Made by a program: the position numbers and the translations under genes
Part shown: positions 24,235-33,800 of the stretch, one piece after another
Numbering within the stretch: the stretch's first letter is position 1
Layout of the letters: every line of letters begins with the position of its first letter
Notes under the pieces: model-generated
What the model was told of the DNA's origin: nothing
The model's database searches: none
Seen by the model: the letters and a program-made list of their open reading frames with translations, nothing else
Source of the DNA: Bacillota bacterium
Lineage (GTDB): Bacteria; Bacillota_I; Bacilli_A; RF39; UBA660
Direction: 5' to 3'
Length of the DNA: 64,000 bases
Assembly (NCBI GenBank): GCA_023460995.1
Contig: JAEWOE010000002.1
Span: 62,001-126,000 of the forward strand

Positions 24235-25407
24235 ATGACAGTTGTTTCAATGAATTATTTATTAGAAGCAGGCGTTCACTTTGGTCATCAGACTAAAAGA
24301 TGGAACCCAAAAATGAAAGAGTATATCTTTACTTCAAGAGATGATATTTATATTATCGATTTACAAAAAACTGCTAAAAAGATTGAAGAGGCTTATGCAG
24401 CTTTAAATGCTATAGCAGCTAATGGTGGTAAAGTATTATTCGTAGGAACAAAAAAACAAGCAGTAGAGGCTGCTAAAGAAGAAGCTACTCGTTCAAATTC
24501 ATTCTATGTTACAGAAAGATGGTTAGGTGGAACTTTAACAAACTTCAAAACAATTAGAAGCAGAGTTAAAAGATTAGAAGAAATCGAAAAAATGGAAAAA
24601 GATGGTACTTTTGAAGTACTACCTAAAAAAGAAGTTATCGGTCTAAGAAAAGAGTATGCAAAACTTGATACTTTATTATCAGGAATAAGAGGAATGTATA
24701 AATTACCTAGTGCTATGGTTATAGTTGATCCTTCAAAAGAAGATATCGCTATTAAGGAAGCTAGAAAATTAAATATTCCAGTATTTGGTATCGTAGATAC
24801 AAATTGTGATCCTGATATGGTTGATTATGTAATCCCAGGTAATGATGATGCAATTAGAGCAGTTAAATTAATTTTAGGTGTTTTAGCTAATGCTATCGTT
24901 GAAGCTAACGGTGGACAATTAGTAAATTATGTATCTGCTGATGAAAAACAACCAACTGATATTATGCAAAAAGCATTAGAAACAGTTAAGAGAAAAGAAG
25001 ACAGACCAAGAAGATTTGATAATAATAGATCAAATGATAACAGATCAAATGACAGAAGAGATAACAACAGACCATTTAATAGATATAACAACAATAGACC
25101 TAATGATAATAGATCAAATGATAGTAGACCTAGCGATAATAGATCGAATGATTATAGATCAAATGATAGAAGAGAATTTAGAAGAGAAGATAGACCAGTA
25201 GTAGAAGCTGTAAAACCTATAGTAGAAGAAAAAGTTGCTGTTAAGGAAGTTGCTCAAGTAGTAGCTCCAGTAGAAGTAAAAAAAGCCGTAGTTAAAGAAG
25301 ATATGACTACTAAAACAGTTGCAGAACTTCGTGATTTAGCAAAAGCTAAAGATGTAAAAGGTTATTCAACAATGAAAAAAGCAGAATTAATTGATGCTTT
25401 AAAATAA
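24235..25407 (+). CDS. rpsB: Ribosomal protein uS2 with long C-terminal extension
   Basis: 390 aa against about 230-260 in most bacteria. ATG 24235 follows AAAGGAGG; the in-frame ATG at 24202 is rejected. Residues 1-250 are a normal S2 (LLEAGVHFGHQTKRWNPKM, FVGTKKQA, ERWLGGTLTNFKTI, DTNCDPDMVDYVIPGNDDAIRA). Residues about 257-320 are Arg/Asn/Asp/Ser repeats (NDNRSND units), about 320-352 a Val/Ala/Lys/Glu linker, and about 353-390 (TTKTVAELRDLAKAK, GYSTMKKAELIDAL) resembles SAP/Rho-N nucleic-acid-binding helices. Cotranscribed with tsf as usual. The tail may contact RNA; this is inference. The core is intact, so it serves as the ribosomal S2. Confidence 0.95.
   Translation: MTVVSMNYLLEAGVHFGHQTKRWNPKMKEYIFTSRDDIYIIDLQKTAKKIEEAYAALNAIAANGGKVLFVGTKKQAVEAAKEEATRSNSFYVTERWLGGTLTNFKTIRSRVKRLEEIEKMEKDGTFEVLPKKEVIGLRKEYAKLDTLLSGIRGMYKLPSAMVIVDPSKEDIAIKEARKLNIPVFGIVDTNCDPDMVDYVIPGNDDAIRAVKLILGVLANAIVEANGGQLVNYVSADEKQPTDIMQKALETVKRKEDRPRRFDNNRSNDNRSNDRRDNNRPFNRYNNNRPNDNRSNDSRPSDNRSNDYRSNDRREFRREDRPVVEAVKPIVEEKVAVKEVAQVVAPVEVKKAVVKEDMTTKTVAELRDLAKAKDVKGYSTMKKAELIDALK
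25012..25186 (+). repeat. Degenerate short tandem repeat coding for the S2 tail
   Basis: Roughly 12-base units (AGATCAAATGAT and variants) repeat within rpsB and give Asn-Arg-Ser-Asn-Asp units. The repeat may expand or shrink by slippage without shifting frame only when whole codons change. Confidence 0.7.
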
Positions 25408-25416
25408 ATTATTTAT

Positions 25417-25440
25417 AGATGATTGAGAAATCATCTTTAA
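25417..25440 (+). terminator. Intercistronic hairpin between rpsB and tsf
   Basis: AGATGATT, loop GAGA, AATCATCT and TTAATTTT. The weak T-run suggests a partial terminator or mRNA-stability hairpin that tunes the S2 to EF-Ts ratio. Confidence 0.55.
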
Positions 25441-25461
25441 TTTTAAAAGGAGAAAAAATTT

Positions 25462-26337
25462 ATGATAAGTGCTAGTTTAGTAAAAGAATTAAGAGAATCT
25501 ACAGGTGCTGGAATGCTTGATTGCAAAAAAGCACTAGAAGCTACTAATGGAGACATGGATGCTGCTGTAGATTGGCTAAGAGAAAAAGGTATTTCAAAAG
25601 CTGCTAAAAAAGCTGATCGTATTGCTGCTGAAGGTTTAGCTGAAATAAAAATTTCTGGAAATATTGCTGCTATAGTAGAAGTAAATTCAGAAACAGATTT
25701 TGTTGCTAAGAATGAAGAATTTACTTCAATGGTTGATGCAATTCTTACTACAATTATTGCAAATACTCCTGAAACAGTAGAAGATGTACTTGCTTTAACT
25801 TATGAAAGTGGAACAATTAATGATTTAATCGTTAATAAAACAGCTAAAATTGGAGAAAAATTATCATTAAGAAGATTCGAAAGAATTGAAAAAAATGATA
25901 ATCAAGTTTTTGGTTCATACATTCATATGGGTGGAAGAATTGCTGTTTTAACATTAATTGAAAATGCTAGTGAAGAAGTTGCTAAAGATGTTTCTATGCA
26001 TTCTGCAGCAATGAGACCTGCATATGTTAAATCTTCTGATGTTCCAACTGATGTACTTGACAAAGAAAAAGAAATAATGAAAGAACAATTACTAAATGAA
26101 GGTAAACCTGCTGATAGAATCGAAGGTATCCTAGTTGGTAAAGTTAAAAAATATTATGAAGATGTTTGTCTTGAAAATCAAATCTTTATTAAAGCAGAAA
26201 ATAAAGAAACAGTTGCTGAGTTCGTAGCTAATAATGGTGGAACAATTTCTACTATGGTTCGTTATGAAGTTGGTGAAGGAATGGAAAAAAGAGAAGAAAA
26301 TTTTGCAGAAGAAGTTGCAAAACAAATTAACGGATAA
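25462..26337 (+). CDS. tsf: Translation elongation factor Ts
   Basis: 291 aa, standard length. Exchanges GDP for GTP on EF-Tu. The N-terminal UBA-like domain begins ASLVKELRESTGAGMLDCKKAL, with the diagnostic TGAGMLDCKKAL, followed by EVNSETDFVAKNEEF (EF-Tu contact) and the C-terminal dimerisation module with HMGGRIAVL, PAYVKSSDVP and KKYYEDVCLENQIFIK. Ribosome binding site AAAGGAG. Sits behind rpsB as in most bacteria. Confidence 0.97.
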   Translation: MISASLVKELRESTGAGMLDCKKALEATNGDMDAAVDWLREKGISKAAKKADRIAAEGLAEIKISGNIAAIVEVNSETDFVAKNEEFTSMVDAILTTIIANTPETVEDVLALTYESGTINDLIVNKTAKIGEKLSLRRFERIEKNDNQVFGSYIHMGGRIAVLTLIENASEEVAKDVSMHSAAMRPAYVKSSDVPTDVLDKEKEIMKEQLLNEGKPADRIEGILVGKVKKYYEDVCLENQIFIKAENKETVAEFVANNGGTISTMVRYEVGEGMEKREENFAEEVAKQING

Positions 26338-26362
26338 GAGATTAGTAATAATCTCTTTTTTA
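26336..26362 (+). terminator. Rho-independent terminator after tsf
   Basis: AAGAGATT (26336-26343), loop AGTAAT, AATCTCTT (26350-26357) and T-run, overlapping the stop codon. Confidence 0.9.
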
Positions 26363-26409
26363 GTGTCAAAAAGTACAGCCAATTACATATACTAAAATAG
26401 GTGATATGC

Positions 26410-26778
26410 ATGGAAAAAGTCGCGTTATTTAAAGAGTTCGTCAAAAAAAACCCAATGTTATTAAAGTATATTAAAAATAATGAAATGACATGGCAAAAGT
26501 TTTACGAAATATATGATATGTACGGAGAAGAAGACAGTGCTTGGAAAGATTATTTATCGGTAAAAGAAACTACCGCTGTTGCTGCAACTTCTGGTTTTGC
26601 ACTTGGTGATTTATTATCTTGGTTAAAAAACATTAATTTGGATAGTGTTCAAGAAGGTATGCAGAGTTTACAACGAGTAGTTAGCGTTATGGGCGATGTT
26701 TCAAATAAAAAGAATAATAACAATAATATGGATCCAGAATATAAACCAAGACCATTATACAAGCACTTTGATGACTAA
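26410..26778 (+). CDS. YlbD-like protein
   Basis: 122 aa. ATG 26410 follows TAGGTGA; the GTG three codons earlier is within that site. FKEFVKKNPMLLKYIKNNEMTWQKFYEIYDMYGEEDSAWKDYL at the start matches the YlbD family, annotated in Bacillus as a putative spore coat protein, followed by a middle helix, an Asn run (NKKNNNNN) and a basic Pro-Arg-Tyr tail. The next genes are ylbE-like and rsmD (B. subtilis ylbH), so the ylb order is kept. A coat role here is unproven: the gene occurs beyond spore formers. Confidence 0.85.
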   Translation: MEKVALFKEFVKKNPMLLKYIKNNEMTWQKFYEIYDMYGEEDSAWKDYLSVKETTAVAATSGFALGDLLSWLKNINLDSVQEGMQSLQRVVSVMGDVSNKKNNNNNMDPEYKPRPLYKHFDD

Positions 26779-26999
26779 TGCAGTTAGATACACAGTTTAA
26801 ATTAAAACAAAATCCATATTATATTAATTATTTAAGAAGTAATTCATATTGGTATAAAATTCTTACGAGAGAACCTACAAAGGTAAATGACTTTATAGGA
26901 GAATTCAAAAAATACAATCGCCAAGTTAAGACAAATAAAATATCAGAAACTTTAGAATATATAGAGATGTTAGGAACTATAATGTCAAGTTTAAAATAA
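26778..26999 (+). CDS. YlbE-like protein
   Basis: 73 aa; its ATG overlaps the preceding stop by one base (TAATG). FKLKQNPYYINYLRSNSYWYKILTREP matches the YlbE-like family, in which this Tyr/Trp-rich segment follows YlbD. Function unknown in the family. The ending is helical (SETLEYIEMLGTIMSSL). Confidence 0.85.
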   Translation: MQLDTQFKLKQNPYYINYLRSNSYWYKILTREPTKVNDFIGEFKKYNRQVKTNKISETLEYIEMLGTIMSSLK

Positions 27000-27004
27000 T
27001 ATGA

Positions 27005-27010
27005 TATAAT
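27005..27010 (+). promoter_or_regulatory. -10 element upstream of rsmD
   Basis: TATAAT 18 bases before the ATG, only 7 bases before TAGGTGA; the transcript would start at or near the ribosome binding site. A matching -35 is not clear. Confidence 0.5.
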
Positions 27011-27027
27011 ATTCCCTAGGTGATATT

Positions 27028-27567
27028 ATGCGTATAATAAGTGGTAAATATAAAGGAAGAAAAGTTGAAGGATATACCATAGATGGTACAAGACCTACTA
27101 TGGATAGAGTAAAAGAATCTGTTCTTGGAATGATTCAAACTAAATTAGATGATAGTATATGTTTAGATTTATTTACTGGCAGTGGATCAGTAGGTATAGA
27201 GTTTCTTAGTAATGGTGCTAAGAAGTGTTATTTTGTTGATAATAATTATAAGGTTATAGAAACATTGAATAATAATATGAAATCATTAAAAGTTGATAAT
27301 GAGTATGAAGTTATTAAAAATAATTTTGAAAATGCTCTTAAAGACTTTAATAATAGAGGGATTAAATTTGATATTGTTTTTCTCGATCCTCCATATAAAT
27401 TAAATTACATTAATCCAGCTATTAGTTTAATAAAAGAATATGATTTACTAAATAATAATGGAATTATTATATGTGAGTATGAGAATGAAGAAATAAACAC
27501 AGAAGAATATACGCTATTTAAAGAAAGAAAATATGGTAGTAAAAAAATTAATATATATAAAAAATAA
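27028..27567 (+). CDS. rsmD: 16S rRNA m2G966 methyltransferase RsmD
   Basis: 179 aa. Methylates N2 of G966 in 16S rRNA in the assembled 30S. MRIISGKYKGRKVEG and TRPTMDRVKESVLGM at the start are diagnostic; the SAM-binding segment is CLDLFTGSGSVGIEFLSNGAKKC with an acidic VDNN, and DIVFLDPPYK is the catalytic DPPY. Ordinarily followed by coaD in Bacillus; here an unknown membrane protein follows. Confidence 0.96.
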   Translation: MRIISGKYKGRKVEGYTIDGTRPTMDRVKESVLGMIQTKLDDSICLDLFTGSGSVGIEFLSNGAKKCYFVDNNYKVIETLNNNMKSLKVDNEYEVIKNNFENALKDFNNRGIKFDIVFLDPPYKLNYINPAISLIKEYDLLNNNGIIICEYENEEINTEEYTLFKERKYGSKKINIYKK

Positions 27568-27590
27568 TATCTTCTTGGAGATATTTTTTT
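27566..27590 (+). terminator. Rho-independent terminator after rsmD
   Basis: AATATCT (27566-27572), loop TCTTGG, AGATATT (27579-27585) and T-run. Confidence 0.85.
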
Positions 27591-27618
27591 GTTATTCTAA
27601 TATTATTTATGATATACT
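27589..27618 (+). promoter_or_regulatory. Promoter of the 373-aa membrane protein gene
   Basis: TTGTTA (27589-27594), 18-base spacer, TATACT (27613-27618). It overlaps the rsmD terminator T-run and lies 15 bases before the ATG. Confidence 0.65.
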
Positions 27619-27633
27619 AAATTAGGTGATATT

Positions 27634-28755
27634 ATGAAAGAAAGATATAGTGCGTACTTACCAATATGGTTTGTATTAATGCTACCACCACTATCAATAT
27701 TATTACTTGGTTGGAATTTTATATTATGTGGTTTAGGTTTAATGATAGGTTTATTAATAATGGGATTACCTAATGGATTTACTAAATATTCAAAAAATAT
27801 TTTTAAACTATGGGGGATAAGTATACTACTTGATTTTATTACTTTTATATTCCTATTAGCGCCTCAAATTTTAAGTAAAATAGATTTTTTTAATAATAAT
27901 TTGGTTAAACCAATAGAGTATAATCCATATTCTAAAGTTTTATCAGCTAGTTATATGACAGTTATATTTTTATTTATTTTATTTTTAGCGTATATTCTTA
28001 TAAATAAGTTTGTAATAAAAGGAATAAGTGGCGATAAAATTAAAACTAGAATTATGAGATTTATAATAATTATATGTGTTTTACCATATCTTTTATTTGT
28101 TCCTAGTACTTTTGTACTTAATGCTGAAAGAAATAATTTAGAGGATTTTAAAGGAACAATTCTTGGTAATAAATCAGAAGTAGTTACTATAATGAAGTAC
28201 TTGTCTGTATCTAATTACATTAGTTCATATGTACTTGATACTCATAAAGAACCATATTCAATGAATCTATATTTAGATCCTATTGATGTTAATTATGTTG
28301 CTAAGTTTGAAATGGATGCTGCAACCATATTTAATTTAATAGATGATGTTAATACAGTTAATTATTCAATGAATGGAATTAAATATACTTATACTATTAA
28401 TAAGATTAATAAAATTTTTAAAGATGTTAAGAATACTAAATTAAGTGAAATACTAAATAGATATACAGATGGTAAGTTTGTTAATTATATCTATTTAGAT
28501 CATATAGGTAAATATGACATCTTTGATACATCAGAGTTATGTGAAGAGATAGTACAAGATTTATTTACTTATGAAGGAAACAAGTACTATTTAGTATGTA
28601 GTAGTTTAGAAAATATTAAGCTATTTCGTAATGGTGAAGAAGTTATGAGTTTAAAAGAAGCAATAAATGAAAAAATTATATCTGAAAAGGAATTAGTTGA
28701 AAGCCTTATTCCAATAGAAACAGATCAGGAATTAGATGAAGATCCTAGTAACTGA
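27634..28755 (+). CDS. Unknown membrane protein with C-terminal soluble domain, 373 aa
   Basis: Not recognised. Five membrane segments at about 9-24, 28-46, 58-80, 107-128 and 140-163, then a soluble domain (about 165-373) rich in Asn/Asp/Tyr with YTINKINKIFK and a Glu/Asp-rich end (TDQELDEDPSN). With four or five helices the tail may be extracytoplasmic, though the count is uncertain. The next gene starts inside this one (20-base overlap) and encodes a HAD phosphatase; together with the ASCH gene they form a three-gene operon. No motif points to function. Confidence 0.72.
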   Translation: MKERYSAYLPIWFVLMLPPLSILLLGWNFILCGLGLMIGLLIMGLPNGFTKYSKNIFKLWGISILLDFITFIFLLAPQILSKIDFFNNNLVKPIEYNPYSKVLSASYMTVIFLFILFLAYILINKFVIKGISGDKIKTRIMRFIIIICVLPYLLFVPSTFVLNAERNNLEDFKGTILGNKSEVVTIMKYLSVSNYISSYVLDTHKEPYSMNLYLDPIDVNYVAKFEMDAATIFNLIDDVNTVNYSMNGIKYTYTINKINKIFKDVKNTKLSEILNRYTDGKFVNYIYLDHIGKYDIFDTSELCEEIVQDLFTYEGNKYYLVCSSLENIKLFRNGEEVMSLKEAINEKIISEKELVESLIPIETDQELDEDPSN

Positions 28756-29416
28756 TTTTGATAAAACATTCTTCACCAATAATTATGAAAAAAATATTGA
28801 GTTAGTAAATGAGTTTGTTAAAAGTGGTAATGTATTTATTATAGCTACAGGAAGACCTATATATTTATTAGAACCAGATATTAATAAATATAATATAGAT
28901 TATAGTTACTTAATATGTAATGATGGGGCTGTTATATTTGACAATGGAAAAGGAAAAATATATGAAGATAATATGGATAAAGAAACCGCTGCAAATGTCT
29001 ATAATGAATTACATGATGATTTAAATTTAGAAAGAGTATTTATTGATAATACTTGCTCCTTTTCTACTGATCCTAATGATATTGTTAATGGTATTGTAGC
29101 TCTTCCTGTTGATAGACAAAAAGCTTTAGATACTATTGATTATCTTTGTAATAAATATCCTAATATTCAAGGATATTTAAGTCATAAGTGGGTAAATATT
29201 TTAACTAAGAATGCTTCAAAAGGCAATGCCATAAAATGGCTTGCTAATATAAATAGATGGGATATTAGTGAGATAATTACAGCTGGTGATAATAAAAATG
29301 ATCTTTCTATGAGTAAAGATTTCAATAGTTACGCTATTGAGGGTAATATTGAACTTATGAATCAAACAAAACATGTAGTAAAAGATTTTGCGGAAATGAT
29401 GGAAGAAATAAAATGA
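28736..29416 (+). CDS. HAD-superfamily hydrolase, Cof type
   Basis: 226 aa. Motif I LVTDFDKTFF (nucleophile and acid Asp pair), motif II IATGRP, motif III Lys in NASKGNAIKWL, and motif IV ITAGDNKNDLSM. The IIB cap between II and III marks Cof-type phosphatases that act on sugar phosphates or flavin nucleotides; substrate unknown. Starts inside the preceding gene and overlaps the next by 4 bases. Confidence 0.92.
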   Translation: MKILVTDFDKTFFTNNYEKNIELVNEFVKSGNVFIIATGRPIYLLEPDINKYNIDYSYLICNDGAVIFDNGKGKIYEDNMDKETAANVYNELHDDLNLERVFIDNTCSFSTDPNDIVNGIVALPVDRQKALDTIDYLCNKYPNIQGYLSHKWVNILTKNASKGNAIKWLANINRWDISEIITAGDNKNDLSMSKDFNSYAIEGNIELMNQTKHVVKDFAEMMEEIK

Positions 29417-29790
29417 AAGTATTAAGTATTAGACAGCCATGGGCTACTCTTATAGTAAAAGGGTATAAAAAATATGAGTTTAGAACCTGGAAAACAAAAT
29501 ATCGCGGAGAATTATATATTCACGCAAGTAAAGGTGTAGATAAGAATGTGCTAAAGCACTTTGAAAGTTTAGGTTTAGATTATCCGGTGGGATGTATAAT
29601 TGGAAAAGTAATTTTAAGTGATTGTGTTCCAGTAACAGAAGAATTTGAAAATAATTTAATAAAAGAAAGTAGTCTTGTTTATGGATTAAGTAAGGGTAGG
29701 GGTGGTTACGGTTTTAAAGTAACCAACCCAGAAGAAATAGATAAAATTTATGTTAATGGAAAACTTAGTATTTGGGAATATAAAAAATAG
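29413..29790 (+). CDS. ASCH domain protein
   Basis: 125 aa. MKVLSIRQPWATLIVKGYKKYEFRTWKTKYRGELYIHASK is the classic ASCH start (SIRQPWA, E-x-R-x-W), followed by GCIIGKVILSDC and GGYGFKVTNPEEI. ASCH domains fold like PUA and bind RNA or modified nucleosides; some cleave N4-acetylcytidine. Start overlaps the previous stop (ATGA). Whether it is catalytic cannot be told. Confidence 0.92.
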   Translation: MKVLSIRQPWATLIVKGYKKYEFRTWKTKYRGELYIHASKGVDKNVLKHFESLGLDYPVGCIIGKVILSDCVPVTEEFENNLIKESSLVYGLSKGRGGYGFKVTNPEEIDKIYVNGKLSIWEYKK

Positions 29791-29809
29791 ACTTTCGTCT
29801 ATTTTTTTT
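29782..29809. terminator. Bidirectional terminator
   Basis: AAAAAATAGAC, loop TTTC, GTCTATTTTTT. It includes the stop of the ASCH gene and overlaps the last codons of the convergent gene. Confidence 0.88.
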
Positions 29810-30665
29810 CATATAATTTAATATCTTCTTTCGCCTTTTCAATAGGTACTAATTCTTGCCTTAATGAATTTAATTGCTCTAATTTTTCACTAATTGATAA
29901 ATCATTATTGACTTCTTTGATCTCTTTTTTATTTATTATAATTTCTTTTTTCTTTGAATATTCTTTTTCATTTTCTTCATTACTGTATAAAAAAGACTCA
30001 TCACTTGGTAAATTTTTAAGTTCTTTTAATTCTTCGTCTTTTTTATAATTAGTGTAATATTTAGTGGCAGTTATAGCTTGAAGAGTACCAGTAATTGCAA
30101 TCAAAGTGGCAATTATTGTTGGATTTATAAAAGTTACCATGCTGATATAGCTTATTAACATTGTTAGTGATAAGGAGCCAGTTTTGATTTTCCCGACAAT
30201 TGTTGTTCTTGGTTTATTATCATTTAATCTTGAATGCATATTAATTGCTGCTATTAATGTTTCAAGTATTAGGGTTACAAGCATCACAGGATTTAAAATG
30301 CAAAGTGGTATAAGTAAACTTCCAGCAAAAAGTTTATCAGTAATAGGATCTAGTTCTCTACCAAATTCACTAGTAGCATTATATTTTCTAGCATACCAAC
30401 CATCACAAAGATCAGTAAAGGCAAAGCCACCAGTAAATAACATGGTAAGAAATAAATTGCCTGACAAAGCTGAAGGAATTATAAAAAATGGAGCAAAAAG
30501 TCTAGAAGCGGTAAAAGCATTAGGAATCTGTTTATGTCTAGTTTCTTTGTTTTTGAACTCCTTAATGCATTTTTTTCCTTCCATGACAAAAACCTTCCAA
30601 TTATTTATAAAACTCTCCTTATCGTCTTTACACTTCTTTTTTAATTTAGTTATTTTATCTAACAT
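29799..30665 (-). CDS. CDP-alcohol phosphatidyltransferase with long tails
   Basis: 288 aa, longer than PgsA (about 180). Residues about 45-205 hold the membrane enzyme core with DLCDGWYARKYNATSEFGRELDPITDKL, the CDP-OH-P motif D-x2-D-G-x2-A-R-x8-G-x3-D-x3-D, intact for metal binding. Around it are a basic N-terminal 45 residues (LKKKCKDDKE, WKVFVMEGKKCIKE) and a C-terminal charged, coiled-coil-like 80 residues (SEKLEQLNSLRQELVPIEKA). Likely makes phosphatidylglycerol phosphate or a related lipid; the tails are unusual and could bind partners. AGGGGGA precedes the ATG. Confidence 0.88.
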   Translation of the reverse strand: MLDKITKLKKKCKDDKESFINNWKVFVMEGKKCIKEFKNKETRHKQIPNAFTASRLFAPFFIIPSALSGNLFLTMLFTGGFAFTDLCDGWYARKYNATSEFGRELDPITDKLFAGSLLIPLCILNPVMLVTLILETLIAAINMHSRLNDNKPRTTIVGKIKTGSLSLTMLISYISMVTFINPTIIATLIAITGTLQAITATKYYTNYKKDEELKELKNLPSDESFLYSNEENEKEYSKKKEIIINKKEIKEVNNDLSISEKLEQLNSLRQELVPIEKAKEDIKLYEKK

Positions 30666-30694
30666 AGTAGATCCCCCTTTAAAACGTATTAATT

Positions 30695-30722
30695 ATTTTA
30701 TCACCTTTTATTATTTTGTCAA
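30695..30722 (-). promoter_or_regulatory. Promoter of the CDP-alcohol phosphatidyltransferase gene
   Basis: On the minus strand, TTGACA (30722-30717), 16-base spacer, TAAAAT (30700-30695). Confidence 0.65.
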
Positions 30723-30794
30723 ACTGCTTTATTGCTTCATATTGCTTTATAATGCAGTATATGACAGTAGTTGACATATTTCACGCATATTGGC

Positions 30795-30823
30795 TTTAAA
30801 AAAGTATTAAAATTTGATATAAT
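30795..30823 (+). promoter_or_regulatory. Promoter of the surface glucosaminidase gene
   Basis: TATAAT at 30818-30823 with a weak TTTAAA (30795-30800) 17 bases before. Upstream, 30727-30757 contains three imperfect copies of ATTGCTT-type sequence of unknown meaning. Confidence 0.55.
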
Positions 30824-30846
30824 TTATATAGAATGGAGGAACATAA

Positions 30847-33800
30847 ATGAAGAAACTATTAAAAATAATATTATGTATGTCTATAATTCTTTCTAATTTT
30901 AGTCCTCTTTTTGTTAGTAAAGTTAAAGCAGCAGGAATTTATACTGTCGCGATTGCTTATGCTGATAAAGATGTTGATCAAGCTTCTTATGATACATATG
31001 ATGCTGCAGTAACTGCTATGAATGCAATTAATTCAAATGATCAAGCGGTAGCAATTATAAAAAATAGTAGTGGACGTATAATAAATGCCAAGTATGCTAT
31101 AGCTGAAATAGATTATCATAATTATATAAAAATAACTACTAGGGATGAGGGTGATAAGTATTTATATTCTACTCCTCAAGATGCAGTAAGTGCTTCTCCA
31201 AACAATGCTAATTTCTTAGCAGCAACAGCCTCAACTTGGGGATCTGACTCAGCTTTTCTAGATTATAATAATACATATCAAGCGGTAAAAGTTAAAATAA
31301 GTGGTTTAACTGGTTGGATTGCACTATGGGATGTAAGTATAATTCCTATATCAAGATATTATGAATTAAATAATCCTACTAATTATCCAAATAATCGTGC
31401 AACAATTAAGGCCTTAAAAGATGGTGTTAGATTAAGAGCCACTCCGTCTTTAAGTGGGGTAGAAATTGGAAAAGTTTCTGTTACTGGAGCAAGTTACAGG
31501 TATTATCCATCTGGAACAACATTAGCAGAAGGCTATACATGGTACAAAGTACAATATGATGCTGATACAGTTGGTTATTTTGCTGATAATGGAACGTTCT
31601 TTTCAGTAATAGATACGTTCAAAAATGATACATATTATTATGTTTATAATAATGTTTTATATCATCAAATACATATGGGTTATGCATTTCCTGAATCAAA
31701 TACAACTTTAGGAGATGCACCTTATTACTATGATACAAATGGTAAACATTATCTACTTAGTAATTCTAGTGGTGAAAGAACAGCGGCAAATATTCGTTAT
31801 TATAGTTTTGACAGTAACTATTTTTATTCATCTTTTACAAAAATGATTGATGATTATAGATTAGGTGTATATACAAATGCTGTTAATGCAAGTTATCCAT
31901 ATTATCCATATTTTATGTATTTGCCAAGTCATGCTAAAACTAATTATGTAGCTGGAACTTTTGATAACTTAATAACAAAGGCTGGATATTCAAGTTTTCC
32001 AGTTAATCCAAAAACTTATGTTAATCCTAGTACAGGAACTTTTTATTCAGGAAGTGCACCAGCAAATCAATCAATGATGTATGGTATAGGATCAACATTA
32101 ATAAGTGTTGCTAATACCTATGGTGCTAATGCGCTTACGCTTTACTCAGTAGCAAAAGTTGAGTCAGGTTTTGGAACAAGTGCTATATCATTTTATAAGA
32201 ATAATTTATATGGTATGGGAGCAAGTGATGATAATCCGTTTGGAAATGCAACAACATATAATACAGTAGGAGACTCTGTTTTAGATTATGCTAGGCAAAT
32301 AGGGCAAACTTCATATGCTAATATATTTGATTACAGGTATAGGGGTACTCATTTAGGGAACAAACTAAGTGGTCAAAATATATATTATGCAACTGATCCA
32401 TATAGTGGTGAGGCTAAAGGTGGAAGTGCTTACTGGGTTGATAGTGCCAGTGGTAAAATAGATAATAATGCTAATACTTTAGGTGTTACGAGAAGTACTT
32501 CAGCGGCTACTAAAATCTATTCTGAGCCTAACTCATCAAGTACTGTTATTTATGAAACTAAAAATTACTCTTCAAATAAGGTAATTACTAATATGCCGTT
32601 TATTGTAACTGACAAAATTAATGTAATAGAGAATGGTCAATCAGCAGTATATTATAAAGTTTATACGGATGTTTCATTAACATCTACAAGACTTCTTACA
32701 TCAGATACAAATGTTATGTATAATTTTGAAAATTGTTATGGATATATTAAAGAAGCTGATTTATATGTAGCAAATAATCAACCTGTAATATCAGCTAGTA
32801 ATAGAACTGTAAAACAATATGATACTGTTAATTTATTAACAGGTGTTACAGCTACTGACTTAGAGGATGGCATTTTAACAGGAGATGTTACTGTTTCTAA
32901 TAATGGTGGTTATGATATTGAAAAACCTGGAACTTATGTAGTAACTTATACTGTTACAGACAAATCAAAATATAGTGTTTCTAAGGAGGCTACTATTACC
33001 GTTGAACCTAGTGGTAGACCAACAATAGTTGCACCAGATATTGAAACACCACAATTTAAGCCGTTTGACTCTAAAAAAGGTGTTTCTGTACAAGATATAG
33101 ATGCCGCAGATCAAAATCTAATTAATAATGTGACTGTAAGTGGAACAGTCGATGTTACAAAAATAGGGGAATATACTTTAACATATACTGTAATTGATAC
33201 TTATGGTTCAACTGATACTAAAACTAGAAAAGTTACGGTAGTTGCTAATGAAAAACCGGTTATTAATGCAATAAATCTAACGACATATAAAGGGCAATCA
33301 TTTAATCCAATGACAGGAGTTACAGCTACTGATAAAGAAGATGGTGATGTATCAAATTCTATTTCTTACACAGGTTCAGTTGATATGTCAACAATAGGTA
33401 CATATGAGCTTACTTATACTGCTAAAGATTTAGATAATCAAGAATCTACAAAAACTATTACCATAACAGTAGAAGAAAAAAAATATACATCAGCTACAGG
33501 TATGTTTTATTTAAGTAATTTAACTTACAACGAGAACACAACAAAAATTGATTTTACTGGTTATTTAGTAATAAAAGGTATGAATAATACAGTAAGTACT
33601 GATATTTCATATGACATAATATTTGAAAATCAAAACAACGGTAATACAACTATAAAATCTTTATCAAGATTAACTAGTAATGTTCCATTTGCCGTACCAA
33701 ACTCTGGTGGTTTTGATTATTCAGGATCTTGGTTTAAAGAATCACTTAATTTAACAGATTTACCAAGTGGTGATTACACCGTTTATGTAAGAGCAAGAAG

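Noticed and set aside
25016..25201. Second open frame inside rpsB (61 codons)
   Set aside because: It arises from the AT-rich tandem repeat in the S2 tail, has no ribosome binding site and is only a shadow frame.
30184..30774. 196-codon open frame opposite the CDP-alcohol phosphatidyltransferase gene
   Set aside because: Antisense to a clearly conserved gene, no ribosome binding site and no homology pattern.
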